Under the pieces are notes generated by a model, which saw only the letters and a list, made by a program, of their open reading frames with translations, was not told where the DNA came from and ran no database searches. A program made the position numbers and the translations under genes. DNA of 64,000 nucleotides, from positions 89,546-153,545 of the forward strand of contig PMZI01000014.1 in assembly GCA_003170475.1 (NCBI GenBank), in the 5' to 3' direction. This document shows, piece after piece, positions 1 to 7,637 of this stretch. Position 1 is the stretch's first letter. Each line of letters begins with the position of its first letter. This stretch comes from Ignavibacteriota bacterium. GTDB taxonomy: Bacteria > Bacteroidota > Ignavibacteria > UBA10030.

Positions 1-497
1 CGTCGAGCAATTTCCCGAGTGATCTCTATGTGAGGCATCTGGTCTTCTCCCACGGGGACAACCTGACCCTTGTAAAGAAGAATATCCGCAGCCTGAAGCA
101 CAGGGTATCCGAGATGGCCATACGCCATCGTTTCCATTTCCAGGTCCCGAACCTGCTCCTTCAGCGTCGGATTTCGCTCCAGCCTCGAGGTCGTGATGAG
201 CATCGAAAAAATCAGGTGAAGCTCCGCGTGCTCTTTGATCCTCGATTGACGAAACATAGGGCTTTTCTTCGGATCCAGTCCTGCAGACAGCCAATCGATG
301 AGCATGTCGATCGAGTTCTTATAGATCTCCGACGAATCGGGATTCGTCGTCAGCGCGTGATAATCCGCAATAAGATGATAGTTCTGATATTCACCCTGAA
401 GCGAAACCCAGTTTTCCAAAGCACCGACAAGATGCCCCAAATGCAGTTTTCCTGTAGGGCGCATGCCGCTCAGGATGATCTTCTTACTCTGGCTCAA
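1..497 (-). CDS. trpS: tryptophanyl-tRNA synthetase, N-terminal part (cut by window edge)
   Basis: Class I aminoacyl-tRNA synthetase that charges tRNA-Trp in the cytoplasm. Reading the minus strand from 497 gives an N-terminus with SGMRPTGKLHLGHLVGAL, the PTG-x-LHLGH form of the HIGH signature typical of TrpS, followed by family-typical blocks such as IADYHALTT and GYPVLQAADILLY. About 165 residues are visible; the rest, including the KMSKS loop, lies beyond position 1. The start is a TTG (495-497): an in-frame TAA lies just upstream and no ATG fits. An AAAGGAG stands at 511-517, about 13 nt before it, slightly far. It follows the HNH gene by 43 nt on the same strand. Identity is secure; the TTG start is the less certain point. 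Confidence 0.93.
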   Translation of the reverse strand, partial: MSQSKKIILSGMRPTGKLHLGHLVGALENWVSLQGEYQNYHLIADYHALTTNPDSSEIYKNSIDMLIDWLSAGLDPKKSPMFRQSRIKEHAELHLIFSMLITTSRLERNPTLKEQVRDLEMETMAYGHLGYPVLQAADILLYKGQVVPVGEDQMPHIEITREIAR

Positions 498-540
498 AAC
501 GCTTTACGAACTCCTTTCAAAGTGAATCGCATCCATCTCC

Positions 541-1044
541 TCAGTTCATGAACAGATAGGGCTTCCACCGATCGTCAACACTCCCAACGAAGTCACGGAT
601 GAACATCACATGGTTCGGGCGGATCGGTTTCCTCAACAGATTCATCATGGATTCACCGGGAAGGCGATCCCCCTTCTTGTTATTGCATCGAACACATGCC
701 GCTACAAGATTCTCCCACGCATCCTCGCCCCCTCGAGCACGTGGAATCACATGATCAACAGTCAGTGGAACATCCACGCGGCCGCAATATTGGCAGCGAT
801 GACCATCGCGCCGAAGGATGTTCTTCCTCGACAACACAATCTTTTTGAAGGGAATTCGGACGTAGATAGAGAGGCGAACGATGCTTGGAAACGGCACCGT
901 CATCGAAACGGAATGCAGGAACCTGCCGTCAGTGGCTTCGATCAACTCGGCTTTCCCCAAAAACAGAAGAATGACCGCTTTCTTGACGTTGCAGACGCTC
1001 AAGGGCTCGTAATTGTGATTCAAAACGAGCACTTTCCTGTTCAA
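541..1044 (-). CDS. HNH endonuclease family protein
   Basis: A 167-residue protein of the stand-alone HNH nuclease family that begins with a KVLVLNHNYEPLSV-type segment. The HNH core is in the C-terminal half: CQYC near residue 86, then VDHVIPRARGGEDAWENLV, then CVRCNNKKGDR. The two CxxC pairs would bind structural zinc, and the DH plus the later N/H residues bind the catalytic metal. The family is widespread and usually solitary; its physiological role is not well defined, so no function beyond DNA cleavage is claimed. The start is TTG at 1044; an in-frame TGA upstream rules out a much longer protein. It is preceded by a good promoter and a leader of about 110 nt, and trpS follows in the same direction. 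Confidence 0.85.
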   Translation of the reverse strand: MNRKVLVLNHNYEPLSVCNVKKAVILLFLGKAELIEATDGRFLHSVSMTVPFPSIVRLSIYVRIPFKKIVLSRKNILRRDGHRCQYCGRVDVPLTVDHVIPRARGGEDAWENLVAACVRCNNKKGDRLPGESMMNLLRKPIRPNHVMFIRDFVGSVDDRWKPYLFMN

Positions 1045-1163
1045 CTTTCCTGTTGGACTTATTGCAAGTTCTGCTGCGCTGAAGTCTCAAGCACCTCCTT
1101 ACGTCGGCAAATATGGGCCTTAGGTGAACAGTTGCTTGAAGGATGAACAATTACGCCTTGCAA

Positions 1164-1192
1164 AATATAGTATAATCAAGAGAGAGAGTCAA
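1164..1192 (-). promoter_or_regulatory. sigma70-like promoter for the HNH gene
   Basis: On the minus strand TTGACT (1187-1192) and TATATT (1164-1169) are separated by exactly 17 nt. Transcription would start near 1157, giving the HNH gene a 5' leader of about 113 nt. This is the main recognisable content of the 1045-1347 intergenic stretch besides the aroC terminator. Confidence 0.6.
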
Positions 1193-1277
1193 GGATGGAA
1201 ATGTTGTGTTGCTGCGAAAAGGTCAGATTCTACGCGGGTTTCAGCAACGTGTGAACAGGCTGTGGCGGTGGGTTTCC

Positions 1278-1296
1278 AAAAAGGCAAGTTTCTTGC
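1278..1296 (-). terminator. weak intrinsic terminator after aroC
   Basis: On the minus strand GCAAG-AAA-CTTGC is followed by CTTTTT, about 50 nt after the aroC stop. The stem is only 5 bp with a 3-nt loop, so termination may be partial. Confidence 0.4.
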
Positions 1297-1347
1297 TAGT
1301 CCATGAAGGAGAGCCTTCGGCGCCAAAAGGAAAACTCCCCATCTCAA

Positions 1348-2523
1348 CTACTCAGGTTTAGAATACCTCAAGCAAATCTCCTGAAGCGAATCTCCTCCAA
1401 ATTTCTCCAAAAACGCATTTGCCAAAACCGGCGCGATCGCCGCCTCCCCGATAACTGAGCATGCGGGCAGAGCACAAACGTCCGAACGCTCGTAGCGAGC
1501 GTCCACAAGCTTGCCCGATTTCAGATCGATGGATTTCAGAGGATGCGCAAGCGTGGCGATGGGCTTCATTGCCGCGTGAAGAACGATCATTTCTCCATTC
1601 GTCACACCACCTTCGAGTCCTCCTGCCCTATTCGTTGTTCGGCGAATCTTGCCGTCACGAACTTGGAATGCGTCATGAACCTCTGATCCATTTTGTTCCG
1701 CATTCGCAAATCCTGCCCCAATCTCGACCCCCTTGACTGCGTGAATGGACATCAAGGCTTGTGCCAGAAGACCGTCGAGCTTTCTGTCGAATTGAACATA
1801 ACTTCCCAAACCCACCGGTGCGCCAGTGACTATCACCTCAAAAATCCCTCCCAGCGTATCTCCTTGTTTCTTGGCGCGCTTGATCATCGCGATCGCTTTT
1901 CTCTCCGTCGCCGCGTCAAGGATTCGCACTTCCGACTTGTCGGCTTCCTCTGTGATTTTGTAGGCACCACACGATGCCTTTGTCCGCCGGGCAATCAGTC
2001 GATCAATCTGCCTGCGGTCTGAAACGCTCACCGATCCAATCGACAAGACATGACTGCCGACAAAAATCCCGACCTCCTCGAGGAGCTTTCGGGCAAATGT
2101 GCAGCACGCCACGCGCATTGCGGTTTCTCTTGCACTGCCTCGCTCGATGGTGTTGCGAATGTCGTCAAATCCGTACTTTATGGTACCCGCATAGTCGACA
2201 TGCCCCGGACGAGGAATTGAGATCTTCTCAATTCCTACACCTGTGCCCTCAATTGCCATTTTTTCGGACCAATTCTGCGAGTCCTTGTTCTTCACGAGAA
2301 GAGCTATGGGCGAGCCAAGCGTTTTTCCATGCCGAATCCCCGAGAGAATTGTCACGGTGTCCGACTCGATCTTCATTCTCCCGCCACGCCCATATCCTTG
2401 CTGTCGGCGTCGCAGCTGATGATCGATATATTCAGTGGAAATCGGGAGTCCCGCTGGAATTCCCTCTATGATTCCAACAAGCGCCTGACCATGAGATTCG
2501 CCGGCAGTGAGATATCTGATCAC
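1348..2523 (-). CDS. aroC: chorismate synthase
   Basis: Last step of the shikimate pathway: 5-enolpyruvylshikimate 3-phosphate to chorismate, with reduced FMN as cofactor. The 391-residue protein has the family N-terminus YLTAGESHGQALVGIIEGIPAG, shown here in part as TAGESHGQALVG, the GYGRGGRMKIE signature near residue 45, and RASARET-like RGSARETAMRVA near residue 130, where the conserved Arg/Ser/Arg bind phosphate and FMN. Length is normal for the family. It is followed by a weak hairpin terminator and preceded, about 90 nt away, by the htrA terminator, so it is probably its own transcription unit. The aroF gene for the first step of the pathway is also in this window, at the end of the ilv-leu operon. 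Confidence 0.97.
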   Translation of the reverse strand: MIRYLTAGESHGQALVGIIEGIPAGLPISTEYIDHQLRRRQQGYGRGGRMKIESDTVTILSGIRHGKTLGSPIALLVKNKDSQNWSEKMAIEGTGVGIEKISIPRPGHVDYAGTIKYGFDDIRNTIERGSARETAMRVACCTFARKLLEEVGIFVGSHVLSIGSVSVSDRRQIDRLIARRTKASCGAYKITEEADKSEVRILDAATERKAIAMIKRAKKQGDTLGGIFEVIVTGAPVGLGSYVQFDRKLDGLLAQALMSIHAVKGVEIGAGFANAEQNGSEVHDAFQVRDGKIRRTTNRAGGLEGGVTNGEMIVLHAAMKPIATLAHPLKSIDLKSGKLVDARYERSDVCALPACSVIGEAAIAPVLANAFLEKFGGDSLQEICLRYSKPE

Positions 2524-2610
2524 AACATACTCCTTACTCTTTCCATGTGAGAGAACAGCATGAGCATAATTAAGTCATTTTTGAGAGGATTATCAAATCC
2601 TCCAAACGAA

Positions 2611-2655
2611 AAAGCGCAAGCACATCTCCGCCGAGGCAAAGAATGCTTGCGCTTT
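2611..2655 (-). terminator. intrinsic terminator after htrA
   Basis: A perfect 12-bp inverted repeat (AAAGCGCAAGCA at 2611-2622, TGCTTGCGCTTT at 2644-2655) with a 21-nt loop. On the minus strand the stem runs into CTTTTTCGTTT. It lies 25 nt after the htrA stop and marks the end of that transcript. Confidence 0.85.
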
Positions 2656-2679
2656 CCGCTTCAATCCATTGTCAAGATT

Positions 2680-4224
2680 CTACTTCTCGGGAACCTCGAT
2701 CGCAACAAACTTCATCGATTTGTCGGCTCCCTTCACCCTCATCAGTAAAGCATCACCAGCTTTCTTTGCTTTGATCAGTTTCTCAAACTGTGTGATGGAT
2801 GTGACCGGCTGATCGCCCACACTGACAATAACATCGCTCGCCAGAATATTGCGTTTGTTTGCTTCGCTCAGCGGCTCAACGGCGGCGACGATAATTCCGT
2901 TCTCAACGCCGTAGTCCTTTTTCGTCTTCGCGTCAAGGTTCCTCACCGTCATGCCAAGATTGCCGAGCTCGAGCGTTGTTTTCGAATTGGTTGCCGAAGG
3001 CTCGTCGGTTTCATCTTTCTGTTCATTCGACGCGATGGCTTCTTCCGCCTCATCACGCGGCTTCAGCACAACCTTCTTTTCGATGCTCTTGCCACTTCGG
3101 AAGATCTTGAGTGTCACCGATTCTCCCGGATTCTTCGAGGCGATGATGGTCTGCAACATGTTGGAAGTGTTCACTTCCTTTCCATCGATCGTGAGAATGA
3201 TGTCTCCGTCTTTGACTCCGGCGGATTCACCTGCGCTCCCGTGCGTCACCTCTTGCACAAAGACGCCCATGGGTTTGCTCAGGCCATTCGCCTTCGCCAT
3301 AGTCGCATCCACGTTTTGAATCTTCACGCCCATGTACCCTCGGCGCACTTTCCCGAATCGAATGATATCAGTCGCAACCTTTTTCGCCATGTTGATGGGA
3401 ATTGCAAAACTGTATCCCTGGTATCTCGCGTTTGTGGTTGCAATAGCTGCGTTGATTCCGATGACATCGCCACGGATGTCCACCAATGCTCCTCCGCTGT
3501 TTCCGGGATTCACTGCCGCATCCGTCTGGATGAAATCTTCGATTCCCAAATTGCCGCCGCTCGCCGTCCCTTCTTGTATGATTCCAAGATTACGTCCCAG
3601 GGCGCTGACAATTCCCTGCGTCATGGTCGACGTCAACGCAAGCGGGTTTCCAAATGCAAAAACAACGTGACCCACCTCGACATCGTCGGAATTTCCCAAG
3701 CGAGGAATTGGAAGATCCTGTGCATCGACCTTGATAACTGCCAGATCTGTAAACTTGTCTGTCCCGATCAACTTTGCTTTCTTGAATACTCTATTGTCCC
3801 ACAGTGTGACCTCAATGCCATCGGAGGTTGCACCCTCGACGACGTGATTATTCGTCAGGATGTATCCATCGCTGGTGAGGATGACTCCCGATCCCGCACC
3901 AAGTTCAGGTTGCTGGCGCGGCATCTGCATATCCGGTCCGAAGAAATGGAAAAATGGAGCTTGGTTATTTCGATCGGCGTGTGGCTGTGATTTCACCACA
4001 ATGTACACGACCGTCGGGGTGACGTCCTTGGCAATGGCATGGTACGCATCATTCAATGCCTGCAAGGCAGGGTTTGGAGTTGACGACTTCGATTGTGCTC
4101 CCAGTTTCACATCCTGGCCTGCAAAGGAGAACTCGACCCCCTTGAAGGACGAAACGAGCGTCACACCAAACACAATTCCCAAGCCAATGAGTAGGACTGC
4201 AACAATGACAGACTTCGTCGACAT
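2680..4224 (-). CDS. htrA: HtrA/DegP-type periplasmic serine protease
   Basis: Envelope quality-control protease/chaperone. The protein (514 residues from the chosen start) opens with an uncleaved signal anchor or signal peptide (about residues 5-25, VIVAVLLIGLGIVFGVTLV). The trypsin-like domain carries His in TNNHVV (about 127), Asp in FTDLAVIK (about 160) and Ser in NPGNSGGAL (about 243), a complete triad. Two PDZ domains follow (about 295-385 and 425-505), the DegP/DegQ layout. In-frame starts exist at 4242 (GTG), 4230 and 4224; the ATG at 4224 is chosen because TTGAGGAGA stands 7 nt before it. It is a single gene with a strong terminator. PDZ peptide control and oligomerisation are known for the family, not visible here. 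Confidence 0.93.
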   Translation of the reverse strand: MSTKSVIVAVLLIGLGIVFGVTLVSSFKGVEFSFAGQDVKLGAQSKSSTPNPALQALNDAYHAIAKDVTPTVVYIVVKSQPHADRNNQAPFFHFFGPDMQMPRQQPELGAGSGVILTSDGYILTNNHVVEGATSDGIEVTLWDNRVFKKAKLIGTDKFTDLAVIKVDAQDLPIPRLGNSDDVEVGHVVFAFGNPLALTSTMTQGIVSALGRNLGIIQEGTASGGNLGIEDFIQTDAAVNPGNSGGALVDIRGDVIGINAAIATTNARYQGYSFAIPINMAKKVATDIIRFGKVRRGYMGVKIQNVDATMAKANGLSKPMGVFVQEVTHGSAGESAGVKDGDIILTIDGKEVNTSNMLQTIIASKNPGESVTLKIFRSGKSIEKKVVLKPRDEAEEAIASNEQKDETDEPSATNSKTTLELGNLGMTVRNLDAKTKKDYGVENGIIVAAVEPLSEANKRNILASDVIVSVGDQPVTSITQFEKLIKAKKAGDALLMRVKGADKSMKFVAIEVPEK

Positions 4225-4304
4225 GAACATTCTCCTCAACACGTGATGGTTCCTTTAATAGTTATTAATTTTGTTGTTTTGGGCGTACAAGATACACCCC
4301 TGCC

Positions 4305-5147
4305 CTACGCCGGTGGCCTTTTGAAGCGTTTAAGCATGTCAAAAGACTTTATAGGCTTAAGGTCTTCAAAGTGTTGACGCAGATATAAACGTAAAGTTCC
4401 ATCGATTTCGTTCCCCAGGACCGAACCCAAGTCAAGCGAGCCTATGGATTCCAGAGGGTCATGAAGCAATCTTTGAAGGCCTTTCAACGCTCCGATGGAA
4501 ACGCGAATGTTCCCTTCGTCGGAAGAAGTTCCCGAGCCTCCAGATCTGACCGTTTGTACTACCCCCTGCCTTGGGACAGTCTCTGGTTGCCAACATCGAT
4601 TGCACAGAACGGCGCCCTTGCCTGTCTGAAAAACCGCAGAATCTTCGGCGACCAGATCATCAAGCTTTCTGCCGCACCCTTTGCAGGCGTCGAGGGAAGG
4701 CATATACCCCAGCACGGATGCACACCTCAATTCGAATGCAAGAAAGAAATTCATGAAGTGCTTGTGAGCACATTCCAGCTCGTCCAACGACTTCACAAGA
4801 AGTGTGTACAATGCATCATTTCCTTCTTCGTCATGAGTCAACTGGTTGATCAACTCGATGATGGCGAGTCCTACAGCCATTCGCTCCAACTCGCTGTGAA
4901 TGTTCTTGTACGTCTTGAGAACATCAGACTGGGAGATAAGCTGCAGTTCCCGTTGATCTTTCTTGTAGAGAATGAGGGATACGGTAGAGAGAGGTTCCAA
5001 TGAGCCGCCGAACTTGCTTTTCATCTGGCGGGCACCTTTGGCAATCCCCTTCACTTTACCAAAGCGGCGGGAATAGAACGTGACAATCTTGCTGCTGTCA
5101 CGGTACTTCATCGATTTCAACACAACAGCGTCGGTCCTGGTGATCAT
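4305..5147 (-). CDS. recO: DNA repair protein RecO
   Basis: RecO works with RecF and RecR to load RecA on SSB-coated single-stranded DNA and to anneal strands. The 280-residue protein has the N-terminal OB-fold start TRTDAVVLKSMKYRDSSKIV and the helical C-terminal domain with a zinc site, CKGCG near residue 160 and CNRCW near 187. Length is slightly above the usual 230-260 residues, owing to a Gly/Ser-rich insert (about 200-215). It follows mtnA by 8 nt on the same strand and is the last gene of the PfkB-mtnA-recO group. The link to its neighbours is probably only co-transcription. Confidence 0.93.
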   Translation of the reverse strand: MITRTDAVVLKSMKYRDSSKIVTFYSRRFGKVKGIAKGARQMKSKFGGSLEPLSTVSLILYKKDQRELQLISQSDVLKTYKNIHSELERMAVGLAIIELINQLTHDEEGNDALYTLLVKSLDELECAHKHFMNFFLAFELRCASVLGYMPSLDACKGCGRKLDDLVAEDSAVFQTGKGAVLCNRCWQPETVPRQGVVQTVRSGGSGTSSDEGNIRVSIGALKGLQRLLHDPLESIGSLDLGSVLGNEIDGTLRLYLRQHFEDLKPIKSFDMLKRFKRPPA

Positions 5148-5155
5148 CAGATCAT

Positions 5156-6235
5156 CTAGTGAAAAACAGCTCTCCGGACCATTGACGAAAGGTCCTTTTT
5201 CTTCAGGTCGTCCATCGCGGTCCTATACGGACTGCGCAGGACCCCCTTCTCTGTGATGATCGCCGTGATCAGTTCGTTCGGTGTAATATCAAATGCGGGC
5301 GAGTAGACATCGACGCCCTCGGGGGCAACCTGACGTCCTCCAAACGATGTCACTTCTGTTCCACTTCGTTGTTCGATCGGGATCTCATGACCTGTGAGCA
5401 TTTCGAAGTCGATCGTGCTCGTCGGAGCCGCGACATAGAACGGAACGTTATGATATTGTGCCAGCACCGCCAGACCGTACGTGCCGACCTTGTTCGCCAC
5501 ATCTCCATTCAAGGTTATTCGATCTGCACCAACGATGATGGCATTCACTTTCCCTTGTTGAAGCAGAAACGCCGCTGTGCTGTCGGTGATGAGTGTCGAA
5601 GGAATCTGCAATTTCTTGAGTTCCCAAGCCGTCAGGCGAGAACCCTGGAGGAGCGGGCGGGTTTCATCGATGTACACATGTTTCAATGTGTGCAGCTCCC
5701 ATGCAGCCTTCAAGATACCCTGAGCAGTTCCGTCCCCTCCGGTTGCCAGACTTCCGGTGTTGCAGTGAGTCAATACGCTCGCAGCGTTGGGCAGGATCGC
5801 CGCACCCAATTCACCAATCAACCGGCAGTTTTCCTCGTCTTGAGCATGGAGAGCTTTTGCTGCAGAGAGAATGTTTGCTTGAATCGTCTCCGCCGGTTGT
5901 CCGGCTGAATCGATGGCGACGTGACGCATCGCGTTGACAGCCCAAAAGAGATTCGTGGCCGTCGGTCGGGTAGAAGTGAAAAGGTTGGTCGTCCGCTCGA
6001 TGCACGCGGTAAGAGAACGAGCATCGACTGCCTTAAGTTTGTTGAAGGAGAGGGCGAATCCATACGCGGCTGCTATCCCCAGAAGAGGTGCGCCCCGGAT
6101 TGCCAGAGATTTGATTGCTTGGGCAAGGACATTCTCGTCATCCGTTTCGACGTAGACTTCTTCGAGCGGGAGTTTCGTTTGGTCAAGAAAAATGACAAAC
6201 CCGTCCTGCCACGCAATCGATCGCATCGGGATCAC
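5156..6235 (-). CDS. mtnA: S-methyl-5-thioribose-1-phosphate isomerase
   Basis: Methionine-salvage aldose-ketose isomerase that turns 5-methylthioribose 1-phosphate into methylthioribulose 1-phosphate; eIF2B-alpha-like fold. The 359-residue protein has SLAIRGAPLLGIAAAYG (about 47-63), the phosphate site RGAP being diagnostic, then THCNTGSLATGGDGTA (about 156-171) with the catalytic Cys, and VGADRITLNGDVANKVGTY (about 238-256) with the catalytic Asp in GADR. The ATG overlaps the TGA of the upstream PfkB kinase (ATGA), so the two are probably translationally coupled. No other mtn gene is in the window, so whether salvage is complete cannot be judged. Ribose-1,5-bisphosphate isomerase is the nearest alternative, but the CNTGSLAT signature favours MtnA. 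Confidence 0.93.
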   Translation of the reverse strand: MIPMRSIAWQDGFVIFLDQTKLPLEEVYVETDDENVLAQAIKSLAIRGAPLLGIAAAYGFALSFNKLKAVDARSLTACIERTTNLFTSTRPTATNLFWAVNAMRHVAIDSAGQPAETIQANILSAAKALHAQDEENCRLIGELGAAILPNAASVLTHCNTGSLATGGDGTAQGILKAAWELHTLKHVYIDETRPLLQGSRLTAWELKKLQIPSTLITDSTAAFLLQQGKVNAIIVGADRITLNGDVANKVGTYGLAVLAQYHNVPFYVAAPTSTIDFEMLTGHEIPIEQRSGTEVTSFGGRQVAPEGVDVYSPAFDITPNELITAIITEKGVLRSPYRTAMDDLKKKDLSSMVRRAVFH

Positions 6236-7146
6236 CGTTCATCAAACCGCGATAGCTGCACAAAGGAGCGATACCGGTCCTGTATTTGAAGGTACGTAAG
6301 GTCTTTGAGTCCGTCGACGCTAAATTTTTCGACACAGAAGGAGGCAAGCGTGCTGCCGTAGACAACAGCACGTTTGAGATTTTCGGCCGACAAATCATCG
6401 GTTCGCGCCAACCAACCGACGAAGCCGCCGGCAAATGCGTCACCAGCACCTGTAGGATCATTGATGTTCTCGAGGGGATACGCCGGAGCAGAAAAGATCG
6501 TGTCTTCGGTGACCAAGGTCGCACCATGTTCCCCCTTCTTGATGATGACGATTTTTGGACCCAATTTCATGATGCGCTTCGCAGCTTTTACAAGGTTGGG
6601 TTCGTTGGTCAACAGACGCGCCTCCGATTCGTTGACCACAATGACGTCCATCGCCTTCATCGTCTCCGCAAGTTCTTTCGGCTTGCTCTCAATCCAGTAA
6701 TTCATCGTGTCTCCGACGACAAGTCTCGGCTTGGCAACGCGTTCAAGAACCTGCCGTTGAAGGATCGGATCGATATTTCCCAAACAGACATATGCACTGT
6801 TCTTGAAGCTTCCCGGGATGACCGGATTGAATTTCTCAAATACGTTCAGTTCTGTATAGAGAGAATCCCGCATGTTGAGGTCATAGTGATATCTCCCGCC
6901 CCATCGGAATGTTTTCCCCTCTTGAACGATCTGAAGACCGTCGAGATCGATGTTCCGCTCTTCAAGGAAGCGAATATGTTCCTTCGGAAAATCTCCCCCT
7001 ACCACGGCGACGAATCGCACGGGCGCGGTGAAGTAGCTGGCGGCGACAGAGATGTAGATCGCTGAACCACCGAGTGCCTCTTTTACACTGCCGAACGGCG
7101 TTTCAACCGAATCAAACGCCACAGAACCAACGACAAGCAGACCCAA
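6232..7146 (-). CDS. PfkB-family carbohydrate/nucleoside kinase
   Basis: A 304-residue ribokinase-fold kinase. Visible family marks are the N-terminal GGSAIYISVAASYF (about 26-39), VVNESEARLL (about 170-179) and the C-terminal anion hole and catalytic Asp in NDPTGAGDAFAGGFVG (about 244-259). The substrate cannot be read from the sequence. It overlaps mtnA by 4 nt, which hints at a role in thiomethyl-ribose or ribose-phosphate metabolism; PfkB kinases act on nucleosides or ribose 1-phosphate in related pathways, so this is inference only. The start is a TTG (7144-7146) with AAGGAG 7 nt upstream, a convincing initiation site despite the rare codon. Adenosine kinase-like activity is an alternative. 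Confidence 0.85.
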   Translation of the reverse strand: MGLLVVGSVAFDSVETPFGSVKEALGGSAIYISVAASYFTAPVRFVAVVGGDFPKEHIRFLEERNIDLDGLQIVQEGKTFRWGGRYHYDLNMRDSLYTELNVFEKFNPVIPGSFKNSAYVCLGNIDPILQRQVLERVAKPRLVVGDTMNYWIESKPKELAETMKAMDVIVVNESEARLLTNEPNLVKAAKRIMKLGPKIVIIKKGEHGATLVTEDTIFSAPAYPLENINDPTGAGDAFAGGFVGWLARTDDLSAENLKRAVVYGSTLASFCVEKFSVDGLKDLTYLQIQDRYRSFVQLSRFDER

Positions 7147-7169
7147 TGAATTCTCCTTGGTGAAATGTG

Positions 7170-7637
7170 CTACACTTGGAGTGACAGGAGCCGTGCAGCT
7201 TCCTGCCCACCGACAATGTACTCATGAACCAATTCAACCGCATATCGTTGTCCCGGCCACACGAGTTGTTGTTTTGCCTCCTCAAACGAACACCAACAAT
7301 ATGCCTGATGTTCGTGCGACAACGTTACGACGGTTTCCTCCCCCACTTCCATAGCAAAAACCGGACATAGATGGACGGCGTCCGTTACGGGAACATAGAA
7401 AGAATTCACAAATGGAACCACCCAAAACCGTTTTGCCGTCATCCCGGTTTCTTCCCGGAATTCCCTCAACGCCGCATCGAGAGCACGCTCTCCATCGTGC
7501 ATCGATCCCGTGACCAATTGCCACATACCAGGATAGAGGTTGTCCTTTTCCGATCGCTTGAGAAGCAGGTACGCCGGCTTTCCTTGAGCAATCTTGAAAA
7601 CACACGCCTCAACGACTCGGCTTACGATGGCTGCCAC
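7170..7637 (-). CDS. Nudix hydrolase
   Basis: Small Nudix pyrophosphohydrolase of 155 residues. The complete Nudix box G-x5-E-x7-REFREETGM lies at about residues 44-66 (GSMHDGE...REFREETGM), giving the catalytic helix and metal-binding glutamates. WQLVTGSM before it and the acidic substrate strand after it fit the NTP/dATP pyrophosphohydrolase-like branch, but the substrate is not predictable. The reading frame stays open another 108 codons upstream only because it crosses the 84-bp repeats in the rluB tail. The GTG at 7637 is chosen: it has AGAGGAAG 7 nt before it and the fold starts just after. It overlaps the end of rluB by 29 nt, so its translation is probably coupled. The PfkB kinase gene follows 23 nt later. 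Confidence 0.85.
   Translation of the reverse strand: MAAIVSRVVEACVFKIAQGKPAYLLLKRSEKDNLYPGMWQLVTGSMHDGERALDAALREFREETGMTAKRFWVVPFVNSFYVPVTDAVHLCPVFAMEVGEETVVTLSHEHQAYCWCSFEEAKQQLVWPGQRYAVELVHEYIVGGQEAARLLSLQV

Noticed and set aside
30-551. 173-codon plus-strand ORF
   Set aside because: It is antisense to trpS and has no family features.
929-1150. 73-codon minus-strand ORF before and across the HNH start
   Set aside because: An AAGGAGGT at 1093-1100 lies just before an internal TTG, which was tempting, but the product is low-complexity and overlaps the HNH gene out of frame.
3241-3990. 249-codon plus-strand ORF inside htrA
   Set aside because: Antisense shadow of the protease gene; no recognisable domain.
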